64,000 nt of DNA. It comes from Treponema sp. (GTDB lineage: Bacteria; Spirochaetota; Spirochaetia; Treponematales; Treponemataceae). Position numbers and translations under genes: made by a program. Location: contig JAFUDX010000042.1 in assembly GCA_017464425.1 (NCBI GenBank), positions 48,057 through 112,056 on the forward strand, in the 5' to 3' direction. Below, one piece after another: positions 15,967 through 24,766 of the stretch (within the stretch, counting starts at the first letter, position 1; each line of letters begins with the position of its first letter). Under the pieces are notes generated by a model. That model saw only the letters and a program-made list of their open reading frames with translations. It was not told the origin of the DNA and searched no databases.

Positions 15967-16293
15967 TCACTTTTCTGACAAAAAGTTTTCAATTGTATCC
16001 ATAGTATCACAGACATTTTTTCGGAGTTGTTTCATAAGTTGTTTTGTCTTTCTGCTGTCCAAGTTCACGACTGAATTCTGTGGCAAAAGTAACTCATAAG
16101 GTTCGACATCTAATGCTTCTGCAATTTTTGCAAGCGTATCAAAAGTTCCTGTTTTTTTGTGATTTTCAATCTCGCTCAAAAAACCTGGGCTAATTTCCGC
16201 TTTTTCAGATAAAATATCCTGGCTCATTCCTTTTGACTGTCGAATTTTTTTTATGTTCTCACCGTATAAATTTCCCAATTCACTTGAATTCAT
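15967..16293 (-). CDS. XRE-family transcriptional regulator
   Basis: 108 residues. A single helix-turn-helix of the lambda Cro/CI type at about 8-66 (IRQSKGMSQDILSEKAEISPGFLSEIENHKKTGTFDTLAKIAEAL), then a short basic C-terminal helix. It is probably a repressor acting on the divergent acyltransferase and on itself: two near-perfect GAGA...TCTC palindromes lie between the two genes. No ribosome binding site before the ATG. AT-rich like its partner. Confidence 0.8.
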   Translation of the reverse strand: MNSSELGNLYGENIKKIRQSKGMSQDILSEKAEISPGFLSEIENHKKTGTFDTLAKIAEALDVEPYELLLPQNSVVNLDSRKTKQLMKQLRKNVCDTMDTIENFLSEK

Positions 16294-16360
16294 AATTTAA
16301 TTAAAACAGCAATATCTTGGATTTTGAATAAGCAAAATGTATTGAATATTTGCGAAAAGC

Positions 16361-16425
16361 GAGATATATTCTCAAAAAGAGATTTTATTAGCGAATAAAT
16401 TAGTCAATTTGAGATTATTATTCTC
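16361..16425. promoter_or_regulatory. Pair of palindromic operator candidates
   Basis: GAGATATATTCTC (16361-16373) and GAGATTATTATTCTC (16411-16425) share GAGA...TCTC arms. Their centres are about 51 bases apart, and a half-site GAGATTTTATT lies between them. They sit between the XRE gene and the acyltransferase and are the likely binding sites of the XRE protein. Confidence 0.5.
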
Positions 16426-16448
16426 ATTTTGAAACAAAATGGAAAGAA

Positions 16449-17555
16449 ATGGAAAACTCAAATGCCCAAACCTCAAGAAATTATGGAATCGATTTGCTCA
16501 GAATCCTTGCAATGTATATGGTTGTTGTGTTGCATGTATTAGGTTGTGGTGGAATTCTTGAAACTTGTGAGCGGTTTTCACTAAATTATTATGTCGCTTG
16601 GTTTCTGGAAACAGCCGCATATTGTGCAGTCGATGTGTTTGCAATGATTACGGGATTTGTGATGATAAATACGAAGTTCAATGGCTTCAAGATGATTCCG
16701 TTATGGCTGACTGTATTCTTTTATTCATCTATAATAACGATTTTATTTCGATTTGTTCCGTATCTTTCAAAAATGCATGAAGTGTCAAATTTAGAATTGA
16801 TAAAAGGAATCTTCTTTCCTGTCGTTAGTCGTCAGTATTGGTACTTTACTAGTTATTTCGGTATGTATTTCTTTATTCCTTTTATCAATAAAACGCTTCA
16901 CGCAATCGACAAAAAAGAACACCAACGGCTGTGTCTTACAATCTTAATCATTTTTTCACTGTTGCCTATTTTTGGACTTAAAAGAATTGATTCATTTAAT
17001 GCAGGTTGGGGATATACGACAATATGGCTTGCGTGCTTGTATGTTTTGGGGGCATATCTCAAATTATACCCGATACAAATTTCAAAAACAAAGTGCTTCA
17101 TTCTGTATCTTCTCACAATTTTCTGCGCTTGGTTTGCAAAACTTATGTCTCATGTTCTCATAAAGTTGTTTTTTTCAAAAGAAACTGAACTTGATATTTT
17201 CTTAGATTACACTTCGATTTTTATCATATTATCTGGGGTGGCATTGCTTTTATTGTTCAGTCAAATTGAGATAAAGTCTAAAATCACTCAAAAGATAATC
17301 AGTTTTGTAAGTGGGCTTGCATTCAGCGTTTATATTATTCATGTTCAGCCGTTCGTGTTTAATTACATTTTTAGAAATAAATTCGCAGATTTAGCACACG
17401 ATAATACAGGATTTATGATAATTAAAGTTATATTCTTTGCATCTGTCGTCTTTGTGTTTTGCTGGCTCATTGATTTGTTTAGGTATTTTGTGTTCAAACT
17501 CTTAAAAGTAAATAAAATTTCCAATCTACTGCGCAATAAATTTAACGAGAAGTAA
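16449..17555 (+). CDS. Membrane acyltransferase (acyltransferase_3 family)
   Basis: 368 residues with about ten hydrophobic segments. The N-terminal YGIDLLRILAMYMVVVLHVLG carries the family's Arg and His signature. These integral membrane enzymes transfer acetyl or other acyl groups to cell-envelope sugars (OatA, WecH, NodX relatives). No extracellular SGNH domain, so it is the short form. Start at 16449 follows GAAAGA weakly. Low GC and its own regulator suggest horizontal origin together with the XRE gene. Confidence 0.85.
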   Translation: MENSNAQTSRNYGIDLLRILAMYMVVVLHVLGCGGILETCERFSLNYYVAWFLETAAYCAVDVFAMITGFVMINTKFNGFKMIPLWLTVFFYSSIITILFRFVPYLSKMHEVSNLELIKGIFFPVVSRQYWYFTSYFGMYFFIPFINKTLHAIDKKEHQRLCLTILIIFSLLPIFGLKRIDSFNAGWGYTTIWLACLYVLGAYLKLYPIQISKTKCFILYLLTIFCAWFAKLMSHVLIKLFFSKETELDIFLDYTSIFIILSGVALLLLFSQIEIKSKITQKIISFVSGLAFSVYIIHVQPFVFNYIFRNKFADLAHDNTGFMIIKVIFFASVVFVFCWLIDLFRYFVFKLLKVNKISNLLRNKFNEK

Positions 17556-17637
17556 AAAAGGCATAAAATTCAGAAAAAAATGAAGCAAGGAAAATTTGTA
17601 TTCTCCCCCGCCCTTGTGGTATACTTTTCCCAACGAA

Positions 17638-18234
17638 ATGCAAAACACCGAAACAATACTCCACGAAATTCCGCCCGTGTGGAACGCTGAAAGCCGTGTG
17701 CTGATTTTAGGCACAATGCCGTCGCCGAAAAGCCGTGAGGCGGGATTTTTCTACATGCACCCGCAGAACCGATTTTGGCGTGTGCTTCCCACCGTGTTCG
17801 GCGAGCAATTTGTATACGCAAACGACGGCACACAAAAAGATGAATCTGCAAACAACACACCCGACCGCAATGCCCCTGACCGAGAAGCCGCCATCGACGA
17901 GCGAAGGGGTTTTCTGCTCCGCCATCACATCGCGCTGTGGGATGTGCTTTCTTCCTGCGAGATTCACGGTGCGGCGGATTCTTCCATTAAGAACGCCGTG
18001 CCAAACGACTTCCACGAGTTGTTTGAACGCTCTAAAATCCACCGCGTGTTCTGCACGGGAAAAACCGCGTTTGCTCTATGGCAAAAACACTGCGCCGCCG
18101 AATACGAACCGCGCTACAAGCTCACGAGCGAATGCCTTCCAAGCACAAGCCCCGCGAATGCCGCATGGTCTATGGAACAGCTGACAGAGGCGTATAAAAT
18201 CATCAGTCAAACGGCATCCGCCTATTCCGCTTAA
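17638..18234 (+). CDS. Uracil/hypoxanthine-DNA glycosylase-family protein
   Basis: 198 residues. RVLILGTMPSPKSREAGFFYMHPQNRFWRVLP (about 20-51) is the uracil-DNA-glycosylase superfamily signature of the DNA-deoxyinosine glycosylase (COG3663/MUG-like) group, with GTMPS as the active-site loop; LPSTSPANA near 169 is the second motif. It would remove deaminated bases from DNA. The -10 TATACT (17620-17625, with TGG before it) ends 12 bases before the ATG and no ribosome binding site is seen. The C-terminus overlaps arfB on the other strand by 32 bases. Confidence 0.85.
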   Translation: MQNTETILHEIPPVWNAESRVLILGTMPSPKSREAGFFYMHPQNRFWRVLPTVFGEQFVYANDGTQKDESANNTPDRNAPDREAAIDERRGFLLRHHIALWDVLSSCEIHGAADSSIKNAVPNDFHELFERSKIHRVFCTGKTAFALWQKHCAAEYEPRYKLTSECLPSTSPANAAWSMEQLTEAYKIISQTASAYSA

Positions 18235-18616
18235 TCTCGCTCTTGATTTTCTTCAGCTTCAGCCGCTTTTCCCTGCTCGCTTTGGTGGGCTTGGTCTTCT
18301 TGCGTTTTTTGGGAACTTTGAGCGCGTTCACGATACGGCTTTCAATACGAGCCAGCGCGATTTTTCGGTTCACTTCTTGGAAGCGTTCGTCGTCCACATC
18401 AAGGAAAAGGCAATCATCGCCATTTATGATAGAAGAAAGTTTTTTCTGAAGCCGACTACGCTCATCTTCCGTAATCCCCGCAATCGAAGCGAGTGGCAAA
18501 ACGAGATGGACTTTGGTGTTCACCTTGTTCACATTCTGCCCGCCCTTGCCTCCGCTCCGCGCGAAGGTGAACTGGGTATTGGTGATGATGGATTCGTGAA
18601 GAATGGATAGGGTCAT
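18203..18616 (-). CDS. arfB: ArfB peptidyl-tRNA hydrolase (ribosome rescue)
   Basis: 137 residues, the usual ArfB/YaeJ size. ARSGGKGGQNVNKVNTKVHL (about 19-38) has the GGQ catalytic loop shared with release factors, and the C-terminal tail is rich in Lys/Arg (KKRKKTKPTKASREKRLKLKKIKSEIKRNRR), which enters the empty mRNA channel of stalled ribosomes. It would release peptides from non-stop complexes. The start overlaps the stop of the DUF1016 gene by ATGA, so the two are coupled. Confidence 0.9.
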   Translation of the reverse strand: MTLSILHESIITNTQFTFARSGGKGGQNVNKVNTKVHLVLPLASIAGITEDERSRLQKKLSSIINGDDCLFLDVDDERFQEVNRKIALARIESRIVNALKVPKKRKKTKPTKASREKRLKLKKIKSEIKRNRRMPFD

Positions 18617-19662
18617 GATTCTGCCTTGTCTTTCAACGACAGCTCAATTTCTTCAATGGACGGCAGACTGCTTTTAAAATCAGCGGGGTACAGTTTGGAA
18701 AGTTCATATTCAGAAATACCGATTGGAACGGCAGTGCCTTCCAACGAATACTGGGCGACAATATCATCTTTGTTCTTGCAGATGAGAAGCCCGACTGTCG
18801 GGTTGTCGCCTTCTTTCTTTAGGATATGATTTACGGCAGAAACATAGAAACCAAGCTGTCCCAAGTCCGCAGGCTTAAATTTGGTGATTTTCACTTCCAC
18901 AACAACATAGCAATGCAGGTTTGTGTTGTAAAAAAGCATGTCCATAAATTTTTCTTCGCTTCCTACTTCCAAACGGAACTCGCGCCCCATATAGGCAAAA
19001 CCGCGACCAAGTTCAAGCAAGAATTTTTCTATATTCTGAATCAGCGCGTCTTTTAGCTCCGCTTCCTCATAATTTTCCCGCAAAGTTAGAAAGTCAAATG
19101 AATACGGGTCTTTCGTTATCGCCTGCGCAAGCTCGCCTTGCACGGACGGCAAACTGGATGAAAAATTGGAAATAGCCTTTCCCTGCCGTTCGTATAAATC
19201 AGTATCAAGAAAATTGAGGAGCATCGGACGGCTCCAGTTGTTTTCGAGCGTTTTATGAACAAAGAAAAGAGCCTTTTTGGGATTTTCCTTGCAAGAATCG
19301 ATAATGTAGCGTAGATGTCCCCACGGAATGCTTCTCAAATCGTCCACAAGCTGTGGACGATTTTCGGCTTCATCTTTAAAAAGCTCATAGTAATACTTCA
19401 TGTATTTTAGATTTGTGGGGGAAAGCCCTTTTACATCGGGCAATTCGCTTTTCAGGTCATCGCTCAGCCGTTTATAAAAGCCGCTTCCATATCGGTTTTC
19501 GCTCTGCTTTGAGACAATATCTTTTCCGACAGACCAATAGAATTCAAGGCAGTAGTTCATGACGGCAGAATGAGCCTTGAGCCGTTGCTGCAAATAGCGG
19601 GCTTTCAGTTCTTGAACCCAAGCGGTGTATTCCTTGTCAAAAGATGCCAATGTAGTTGTCAT
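18613..19662 (-). CDS. DUF1016/YhcG PD-(D/E)XK nuclease-family protein
   Basis: 349 residues. N-terminal DUF1016 domain (YWSVGKDIVSKQSENRYGSGFYKRLSDDLKSELP) and a C-terminal PDDEXK domain with MDMLFYNTNLHCYVVVEVKITKFKPADLGQL near 248, where D, E and K (VEVK) would form the metal site. Relatives are found beside restriction genes and are thought to be nucleases. The ATG at 19662 is preferred over 19707 because GAGGGAGAG precedes it. Coupled to arfB. Confidence 0.85.
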   Translation of the reverse strand: MTTTLASFDKEYTAWVQELKARYLQQRLKAHSAVMNYCLEFYWSVGKDIVSKQSENRYGSGFYKRLSDDLKSELPDVKGLSPTNLKYMKYYYELFKDEAENRPQLVDDLRSIPWGHLRYIIDSCKENPKKALFFVHKTLENNWSRPMLLNFLDTDLYERQGKAISNFSSSLPSVQGELAQAITKDPYSFDFLTLRENYEEAELKDALIQNIEKFLLELGRGFAYMGREFRLEVGSEEKFMDMLFYNTNLHCYVVVEVKITKFKPADLGQLGFYVSAVNHILKKEGDNPTVGLLICKNKDDIVAQYSLEGTAVPIGISEYELSKLYPADFKSSLPSIEEIELSLKDKAES

Positions 19663-19700
19663 GCTCTCCCTCATGTATGATTTTTTTACCATCGCGCAAT

Positions 19701-20456
19701 TTACCATAATTGTATAGTTTTTTCACTGATTTTCTTTTCGACACTTTTTATCAGTTTTTTAGATTTCAAATTGCCGTCGTATGCATAGTAATATACTTTT
19801 CCATCTTCGTATTCGGTAAATAAGAATGTGTCTTTGTCTATGCAACGCAGATAATATATTGAAGATGAGATTTCTTTTGCATTTTTTCCGTCATAGTCGG
19901 ACACATACAAAGCGATTCTGTCCTTACTGTCAAGCCGCTTGTCATTGTTTGTGTCTTCTTTTATGACCGCATATATATTGAAACCATGCTGGTTCTTATA
20001 TGCAGAGGAAGCAGCGCCACCGTCCGAATCAGTATCATTTGCCAACTGATATTTGTATATAAAAACCTTTGAAGAAAAAAGCGTTGTTTCTTGCTCATCC
20101 TTCACAAAAATGAAATTTATTATTTCAGATGCGGAAAAAGCTTTTTGCATTACATTTGAAAACTGATTCGCCTCAAAATTCGATTTTGACAAATCATCGG
20201 ATTTTATTGCCGATGTGCTTACAGAAAAAACATACACATCCTTAAGTTTTTCAAGAAAATCAATTGATTCGGCAGTTTTTTCGCCAGGTTCGTTTTCATT
20301 TGAATCTATTATTTCGATATGGGCAGGCCGGGAATGATGAATCGGGAAAATTTCGGAAATCACACCGACAAGCAAAGCAATCACGCCGATTACCCCCGCA
20401 AGGAACAGTAACAGATAATCAATTTTCTTAATAAGCTCAAAATTTATTTTTTTCAT
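19701..20456 (-). CDS. Membrane-anchored hypothetical protein
   Basis: 251 residues. One membrane segment at about 11-32 (YLLLFLAGVIGVIALLVGVIS), short N-terminus inside by positive charges, then an outside domain of about 215 residues with a C-terminal beta-rich region (YKNQHGFNIYAVIKED..DKRLDSKDRIALYVSDYDGK). The DTNNDKRLDSKD stretch is Asp-rich and may bind calcium. I do not recognise a family. AAGGAGG before the ATG at 20456 sets the start. It overlaps no other gene; the DUF1016 start follows 38 bases downstream. Confidence 0.6.
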   Translation of the reverse strand: MKKINFELIKKIDYLLLFLAGVIGVIALLVGVISEIFPIHHSRPAHIEIIDSNENEPGEKTAESIDFLEKLKDVYVFSVSTSAIKSDDLSKSNFEANQFSNVMQKAFSASEIINFIFVKDEQETTLFSSKVFIYKYQLANDTDSDGGAASSAYKNQHGFNIYAVIKEDTNNDKRLDSKDRIALYVSDYDGKNAKEISSSIYYLRCIDKDTFLFTEYEDGKVYYYAYDGNLKSKKLIKSVEKKISEKTIQLW

Positions 20457-20566
20457 GCGGCCTCCTTGCACCGGCATTGAAAAGCCTGTTATGTGGTTTC
20501 TGATTCTTTTTGAATTTTATCATTGATCCAAAAAGATATATCATCATTATATATTAGTATTCATTC

Positions 20567-20863
20567 CTATGCATACGCATACGTTTTTATTTCTTCCAAC
20601 TGCGGTGCAAGTTCGATTTTCGTATTTCGGATATCTATGTCGTCCTGCAAAGCCATAAAATAGCCGTCGGACACGCCAAAAAATTTCGCCAGCCGTAAAG
20701 AAGTATCAACCGTAATTTTTCTGCGGTTGTGAAGGATATCCTGAATGCGCGAGGTCGGAACATGTATTCCTTGTGCCAATTTATATGCGGAAATTCCAAG
20801 AGGAATAAGAAATTCTTCGCTCAGGATTTCTCCAATTGTCGGGGTTTCGATAAAATCAGACAT
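20567..20863 (-). CDS. higA: HigA-type antitoxin
   Basis: 98 residues, XRE helix-turn-helix of the addiction-module HigA group: PTIGEILSEEFLIPLGISAYKLAQGIHVPTSRIQDILHNRRKITVDTSLRLAKFFGVSDGYFMALQ. It neutralises the upstream toxin and represses the operon. It lies 9 bases after the toxin gene, with AGGAG before its ATG, the toxin-first order typical of higBA. Confidence 0.88.
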   Translation of the reverse strand: MSDFIETPTIGEILSEEFLIPLGISAYKLAQGIHVPTSRIQDILHNRRKITVDTSLRLAKFFGVSDGYFMALQDDIDIRNTKIELAPQLEEIKTYAYA

Positions 20864-20872
20864 AGTTTACTC

Positions 20873-21154
20873 CTAGTGGTAATCCACGATTTCTACATCA
20901 TAATACTGTCCGTCTTTTTCCGTAAAACAGACACGCCACTGGTCATTTATGCGGATTGAATGCTGACCTTTTCTGTTCCCGAAAAGCTGCTCAAGATGAT
21001 TACTTGGGGGAACTCTTAAATCTTCAAGGCTCGTTGCATTGTCTATCATCATCAGCTTTCGCAAAGCGACTTTCTGAATTGTATTTGGAAGCCGCCTTGA
21101 AAACTGCTGATTATAGATTAGCTCCGTTTCCTTATCCGCAAAACTCTTTATCAC
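20873..21154 (-). CDS. higB: HigB-type RelE/ParE-superfamily toxin
   Basis: 93 residues ending GNRKGQHSIRINDQWRVCFTEKDGQYYDVEIVDYH, the HigB signature, with the FADKETELIYN start. The toxin cleaves mRNA on the ribosome. The frame is open upstream to 21565, but that part is read from repeat R2 and the MATE gene. The GTG at 21154 is chosen because a TTGACA-17-TATATT promoter ends 6 bases before it. If correct, the toxin mRNA is leaderless with a GTG start, which would hold its expression low. Confidence 0.85.
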   Translation of the reverse strand: MIKSFADKETELIYNQQFSRRLPNTIQKVALRKLMMIDNATSLEDLRVPPSNHLEQLFGNRKGQHSIRINDQWRVCFTEKDGQYYDVEIVDYH

Positions 21155-21160
21155 ATATAT

Positions 21161-21189
21161 AATATAACCGCATTGCGTGTATATGTCAA
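21161..21189 (-). promoter_or_regulatory. higBA promoter
   Basis: Consensus TTGACA (21184-21189 on the minus strand), 17-base spacer, TATATT (21161-21166). The GTG of higB begins 6 bases further. AT-rich symmetrical sequence (TATATTATATAT) overlaps the -10 and could be the HigA operator. Confidence 0.7.
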
Positions 21190-21218
21190 ACAGATAATTG
21201 TTTTTAAAGAAAGCAATC

Positions 21219-21323
21219 GGGGCGTTGCGGGGTGTCCGTCGCAAGCTACGCTTGCTAAGCAGAGGGGGTAGCGGAAAACGGTAGCGCAGCGGACGGTTGG
21301 AGCGAGTGGGGAGACTTCCCCCT
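21219..21323 (+). repeat. Dispersed repeat family R2, copy B
   Basis: Matches copies at 1881 and 43555: GGGGCGTTGCGGGGTGTCC, GAGGGGGTAGCGGAAAAC, GGTTGGAGCGAGTGGGGAGACTTCCCCC. The arms between conserved cores differ in sequence but stay palindromic (GCAAGC-tac-GCTTGC; GGTAGCGCAGC). Sits between the MATE stop and higB. Confidence 0.65.
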
Positions 21324-21327
21324 TCCG

Positions 21328-22665
21328 TCATTTTCTCTCCACCTTCTTCCCCATCCACTTGTAGTACCCGAAGCACATCGCAATCCCGAACACGGTCGCG
21401 GTGGGGGCGGCAAGACCGATTCCCGTCAGGCTCGCGTTGGGACGGATGCTCATCAGATACGACATGGGAAGGCGAATCAGGAAAGTCTGCAAGAGACCTT
21501 GAATCATCACGAAGAGCGACTTTGAGTGACCGTTGAAGTAGCCGAGGTAGCTGAACAGGATGCAAGTGACCACCGCTTCGGGGGAAAAGCCGCGCAAAAA
21601 TTCAAAGGCACGTGCAACGACCGCTTCGTCGGCGGTAAAAAGACGGGCAAGCGCGTCGCCAAAAAAGAAGACCACGAGCATAATCACAAAGCCGATGCCA
21701 GCTCCCAACGCCTGACCGCAGAGCATACCGCTCCGAGCGCGCCTTTCGTTCTGTGCGCCCACATTCTGCGACACGAACGGAGCCATACTCTGCATGAGCG
21801 CACCGGGAAGAAGCATGACGAACATCTGGATTTTCTGCGCCACGCCGTAGCCGCTTGAAGCGTCCAAGCCGAGCCGGTTCACGAACGCGCACAGGGCAAG
21901 AAAACTGAAATTCGTGAGGAATCCCTGCACCGTAAGCGGAAGCCCTAGCCGCACAAAACGCGGCACTTCGCTCCCAAAATTGAAATACTTCCTCTGAAAC
22001 GAAAACGCCATCTTCTTGCGGCGGATAATCCAGAGCGAAAGCACGACGCTCACCGCCTGAGCCACCACCGTCGCAATCGCCGCGCCCGCCACATTCATCT
22101 TCAAGCCCGCCACCAGCACCAGGTCGCCGATGATGTTCACCACGCTCGCAATCGCCACGAACACAAGCGGCGTATTCGAGTTGCCCACCCCGCGCAGCAT
22201 CGCGCTGATAAAATTGTAGAAAGTAATAAAAAGAAAGCCCGCACCACAAATGCGGATGTACTGCACCGTCAAATCCACCGCCTCGTCCGGGGTCTGCATG
22301 GCAAGGGCAAGCGGGCGCGCAAAAATCACGATGCCCACCGTGAGCAAAAGCGAGAGCGCAAGAAAAAACGCCACCGCATTCCCGATTAGGCGGTTCACCT
22401 GCTCAAACCGCCGTGAGCCGATGTACTGCCCCATCAGCACCGTCACGCCCATCGTAATCGCGTTCAAAAGCATCGTGAACAGGTTCATCACATTCCCGCC
22501 CACCGCCACGCCTGAAATCCCCGCCGTCGTCCCGAACCGCCCCACAATCAGCATGTCCACCGCCCCGTACAGCGACTGCAGCACCAGCGAAAGCAGAATC
22601 GGCAGCATAAACGAGATAAGCTTAGAGAAAATCGGTCCGCGCGTGAAGTCGTGTGTGGGTTGCAT
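21328..22665 (-). CDS. MATE-family efflux transporter
   Basis: 445 residues with 12 hydrophobic segments. N-terminal LISFMLPILLSLVLQSLYGAVDMLIVGRFGTTAGISGVAVG is the MatE start with the conserved Asp; a second MatE repeat begins near 230. It exports cationic drugs or metabolites against sodium or protons. The ATG at 22665 is chosen: TGCTACACT (22675-22683 on the minus strand) is an extended -10 ending 9 bases before it, and the upstream extension lies above the promoter. No ribosome binding site. Confidence 0.9.
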   Translation of the reverse strand: MQPTHDFTRGPIFSKLISFMLPILLSLVLQSLYGAVDMLIVGRFGTTAGISGVAVGGNVMNLFTMLLNAITMGVTVLMGQYIGSRRFEQVNRLIGNAVAFFLALSLLLTVGIVIFARPLALAMQTPDEAVDLTVQYIRICGAGFLFITFYNFISAMLRGVGNSNTPLVFVAIASVVNIIGDLVLVAGLKMNVAGAAIATVVAQAVSVVLSLWIIRRKKMAFSFQRKYFNFGSEVPRFVRLGLPLTVQGFLTNFSFLALCAFVNRLGLDASSGYGVAQKIQMFVMLLPGALMQSMAPFVSQNVGAQNERRARSGMLCGQALGAGIGFVIMLVVFFFGDALARLFTADEAVVARAFEFLRGFSPEAVVTCILFSYLGYFNGHSKSLFVMIQGLLQTFLIRLPMSYLMSIRPNASLTGIGLAAPTATVFGIAMCFGYYKWMGKKVERK

Positions 22666-22743
22666 AACGGGAACAGTGTAGCAGATTTTTCGGGGAAAGG
22701 CTATTGTGGGGAGATGGGCAGACAAATAAGGCAGAAAAGTACG

Positions 22744-22852
22744 GGCGTTACCCTCACTTCGTTCGGGTCGGGCTACTCCAGGTTCCGCGCTAACCGCGCT
22801 CCATTCCTTCGCTACGCTTCGGAACGGCTTCGCCGCCTTGCGTATCCCTAAC
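22744..22852 (-). repeat. Dispersed repeat family R3, copy B
   Basis: Read on the minus strand it matches 3616-3727: GGCGAAGCCGTTCCGAAGCG, TAGCGAAGGAATGGAGCGC, GGTTAGCGCGGAACC, AGCCCGACCC. Fills the gap between the MATE promoter and the DUF2971 gene. Confidence 0.65.
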
Positions 22853-22863
22853 GCAAATAAAAG

Positions 22864-24291
22864 TTATTCAATATTTAGAAAATCCAATTTTCGTATTTCC
22901 ATAGAGTTTGTTGCAAAAGAATATTCTGCCTGATAAAAATTAAAGGTATGCCTATTATTCTCTTTACATTTTTTTTCGATTAGTTTCATTATTGCTAACT
23001 TATCTTTCGTTTGCATTTTATAACCAAAAACAATTCCATCTAAACTCTCAAAATTATATTTTGTCGCTATTCCCTCTTTGTCGCTATCCCAGCGTAGGAA
23101 ATCGTTCATAACCAAGCGATATTCATTTTCTTTTCGCCATTCAGGAAGTTTATGAACGGCACGACTTTCCATCATTCGCCAAAGTTCTTTTCGCCACATA
23201 TTTATATCCTTATTAATGCCAAAATCATTTAGATAAGAGGTAAAGTTTTCTCCATCTTTATACCAATTTTCATATAAGACATCGAGCGGTAAAGTGTTTA
23301 TGAACTTAAAGAAATTTACCGATATGGCTTTGCGGGTATAGACAACCTTGTTGAATTTAATAAAAGAAAAAATATTATCGCTAGAACCAGTTGTTTTTGC
23401 ATTTAGTGATATTCCTGTTTTTCCATTCGAGTCTGCGCATTTAAAAATCAAGCATGCACCTTTATGACCGTCTGCGTAATAACCCCACAAAGCGGGATTA
23501 TCAATATGGGTCATAAATGAGCACACAAAAGCTTCGGGAACGGTAAGTGTAATAAGTTTGTTAATAAACTCATTTGGGAATCTCGTTGTTATAAAAGAAA
23601 TCCTAATATCTTTTTTTATATCATCACAATTATACAGCCGAAGCAAAAATAATTGTTCATGCATAGAAAAAGATATGTCCATCAGGATAGATAAAGTTTT
23701 CTCTTCAATTTCTTGCGGATTTTCCGTCAAACGCTCAAAAAGATTTTGGATAGGTATATCTTTTGTTAAATTTGAAAAATATAAATATGTTTGTTTCTTA
23801 TCATCAGAATCACTTTCTTTGTATATAGATTCAAAAGCAATAGGATGTATAATTGATAGGAAAATTTTTATATCCTTTTCGTGCATTTTTCGTTTTGTAA
23901 TACTGAGGCAATTCAAAAATGCATTAATTCTTTCGTCTTTGAAAAAAGCCTCTGCAATCTTATAAAAAGAAGACTTTATATTTTCATTCGGGAAATCGCT
24001 TTCAGTTCCATACACATCAATATCTTCACAAGTAAATTCATGATTTGCGTCCAAAAAAGGATACAAAATAGACAACTTGTATAAAGATAGTAGATAGCGT
24101 CGTAAAAAATTTTTCCATAGAATAAAATCACCTTCCCAATATACATCCAAAAAACCTTCGTACGGGTCATTCAATTTATCCAATCTTGAAAAATATAGCT
24201 CCTGATTTTGAAGCTCACAAAATGGTGCGTCTAATAATTTTTGACATGAACGCATTCTATATAAAAACTGGGGTATATTCTTTTCTGGCAT
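22864..24291 (-). CDS. DUF2971 protein
   Basis: 475 residues, AT-rich. The start FLYRMRSCQKLLDAPFCELQNQELYFSRLDKLNDPYEG and the FVCSFMTHIDNPALWGYYADGHKGACLIFK segment near 254 are DUF2971 hallmarks. The family has no proven activity but is widespread in defence islands. The stop lies 12 bases from repeat R3. It follows the XRE gene at 24348-24644 in the same direction, so the XRE protein may regulate it. Confidence 0.75.
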   Translation of the reverse strand: MPEKNIPQFLYRMRSCQKLLDAPFCELQNQELYFSRLDKLNDPYEGFLDVYWEGDFILWKNFLRRYLLSLYKLSILYPFLDANHEFTCEDIDVYGTESDFPNENIKSSFYKIAEAFFKDERINAFLNCLSITKRKMHEKDIKIFLSIIHPIAFESIYKESDSDDKKQTYLYFSNLTKDIPIQNLFERLTENPQEIEEKTLSILMDISFSMHEQLFLLRLYNCDDIKKDIRISFITTRFPNEFINKLITLTVPEAFVCSFMTHIDNPALWGYYADGHKGACLIFKCADSNGKTGISLNAKTTGSSDNIFSFIKFNKVVYTRKAISVNFFKFINTLPLDVLYENWYKDGENFTSYLNDFGINKDINMWRKELWRMMESRAVHKLPEWRKENEYRLVMNDFLRWDSDKEGIATKYNFESLDGIVFGYKMQTKDKLAIMKLIEKKCKENNRHTFNFYQAEYSFATNSMEIRKLDFLNIE

Positions 24292-24347
24292 TCTCTCAAG
24301 TTCCTTTTTTACATGATAACATTTTCTTGATGTTGTGGCATTAACTT

Positions 24348-24644
24348 TTACAACCTCTTCTCCACAAATTCCTCTATCTGCGGGATAAGCTCTGTGCGGA
24401 GGATGTTTTTTGTGTTGGTGACTGTGGTGGAGGCGTTGCGCAGGAACAGGTCGGCGGGGTGGATGTTCAAGGCATTGGCGATATTTACAATTCGGTCAAA
24501 TGACGGCTTCGTGCTACCGGCTTCAATTTGTCCGATAAGTCCGTTCGTGCAGTCTGCGCCGATGGCAAGCTGGCTTTGCGATATTTTCTTCTTTTCACGA
24601 TAAAATTTCACATTAAATCTAAAAGTTTCAAAATAATCTTCCAT
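24348..24644 (-). CDS. XRE-family regulator
   Basis: 98 residues with one Cro/CI helix-turn-helix: KFYREKKKISQSQLAIGADCTNGLIGQIEAGSTKPSFDRIVNIANALNIHPADLF (about 13-68). TAAAAT at 24651-24656 ends 6 bases before the ATG, with no ribosome binding site. Divergent from the mod remnant at 24767; it could control either side. Confidence 0.8.
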   Translation of the reverse strand: MEDYFETFRFNVKFYREKKKISQSQLAIGADCTNGLIGQIEAGSTKPSFDRIVNIANALNIHPADLFLRNASTTVTNTKNILRTELIPQIEEFVEKRL

Positions 24645-24766
24645 ATTTTGATTTTAATTAAGAAAAATATCTGTTTTTGTAGTGGAACTAAGACGCTTTT
24701 TTGATATAATTAGCAACGCTAAGCAAAAATTAAATATTCTAATTTTCACTAAGAAACGAGATCTCT

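Noticed and set aside
20873..21565. A 230-codon frame that joins HigB to an upstream extension
   Set aside because: The upstream part runs through repeat R2 and antisense to the MATE gene. A consensus promoter directly before the GTG at 21154 gives a normal HigB length.
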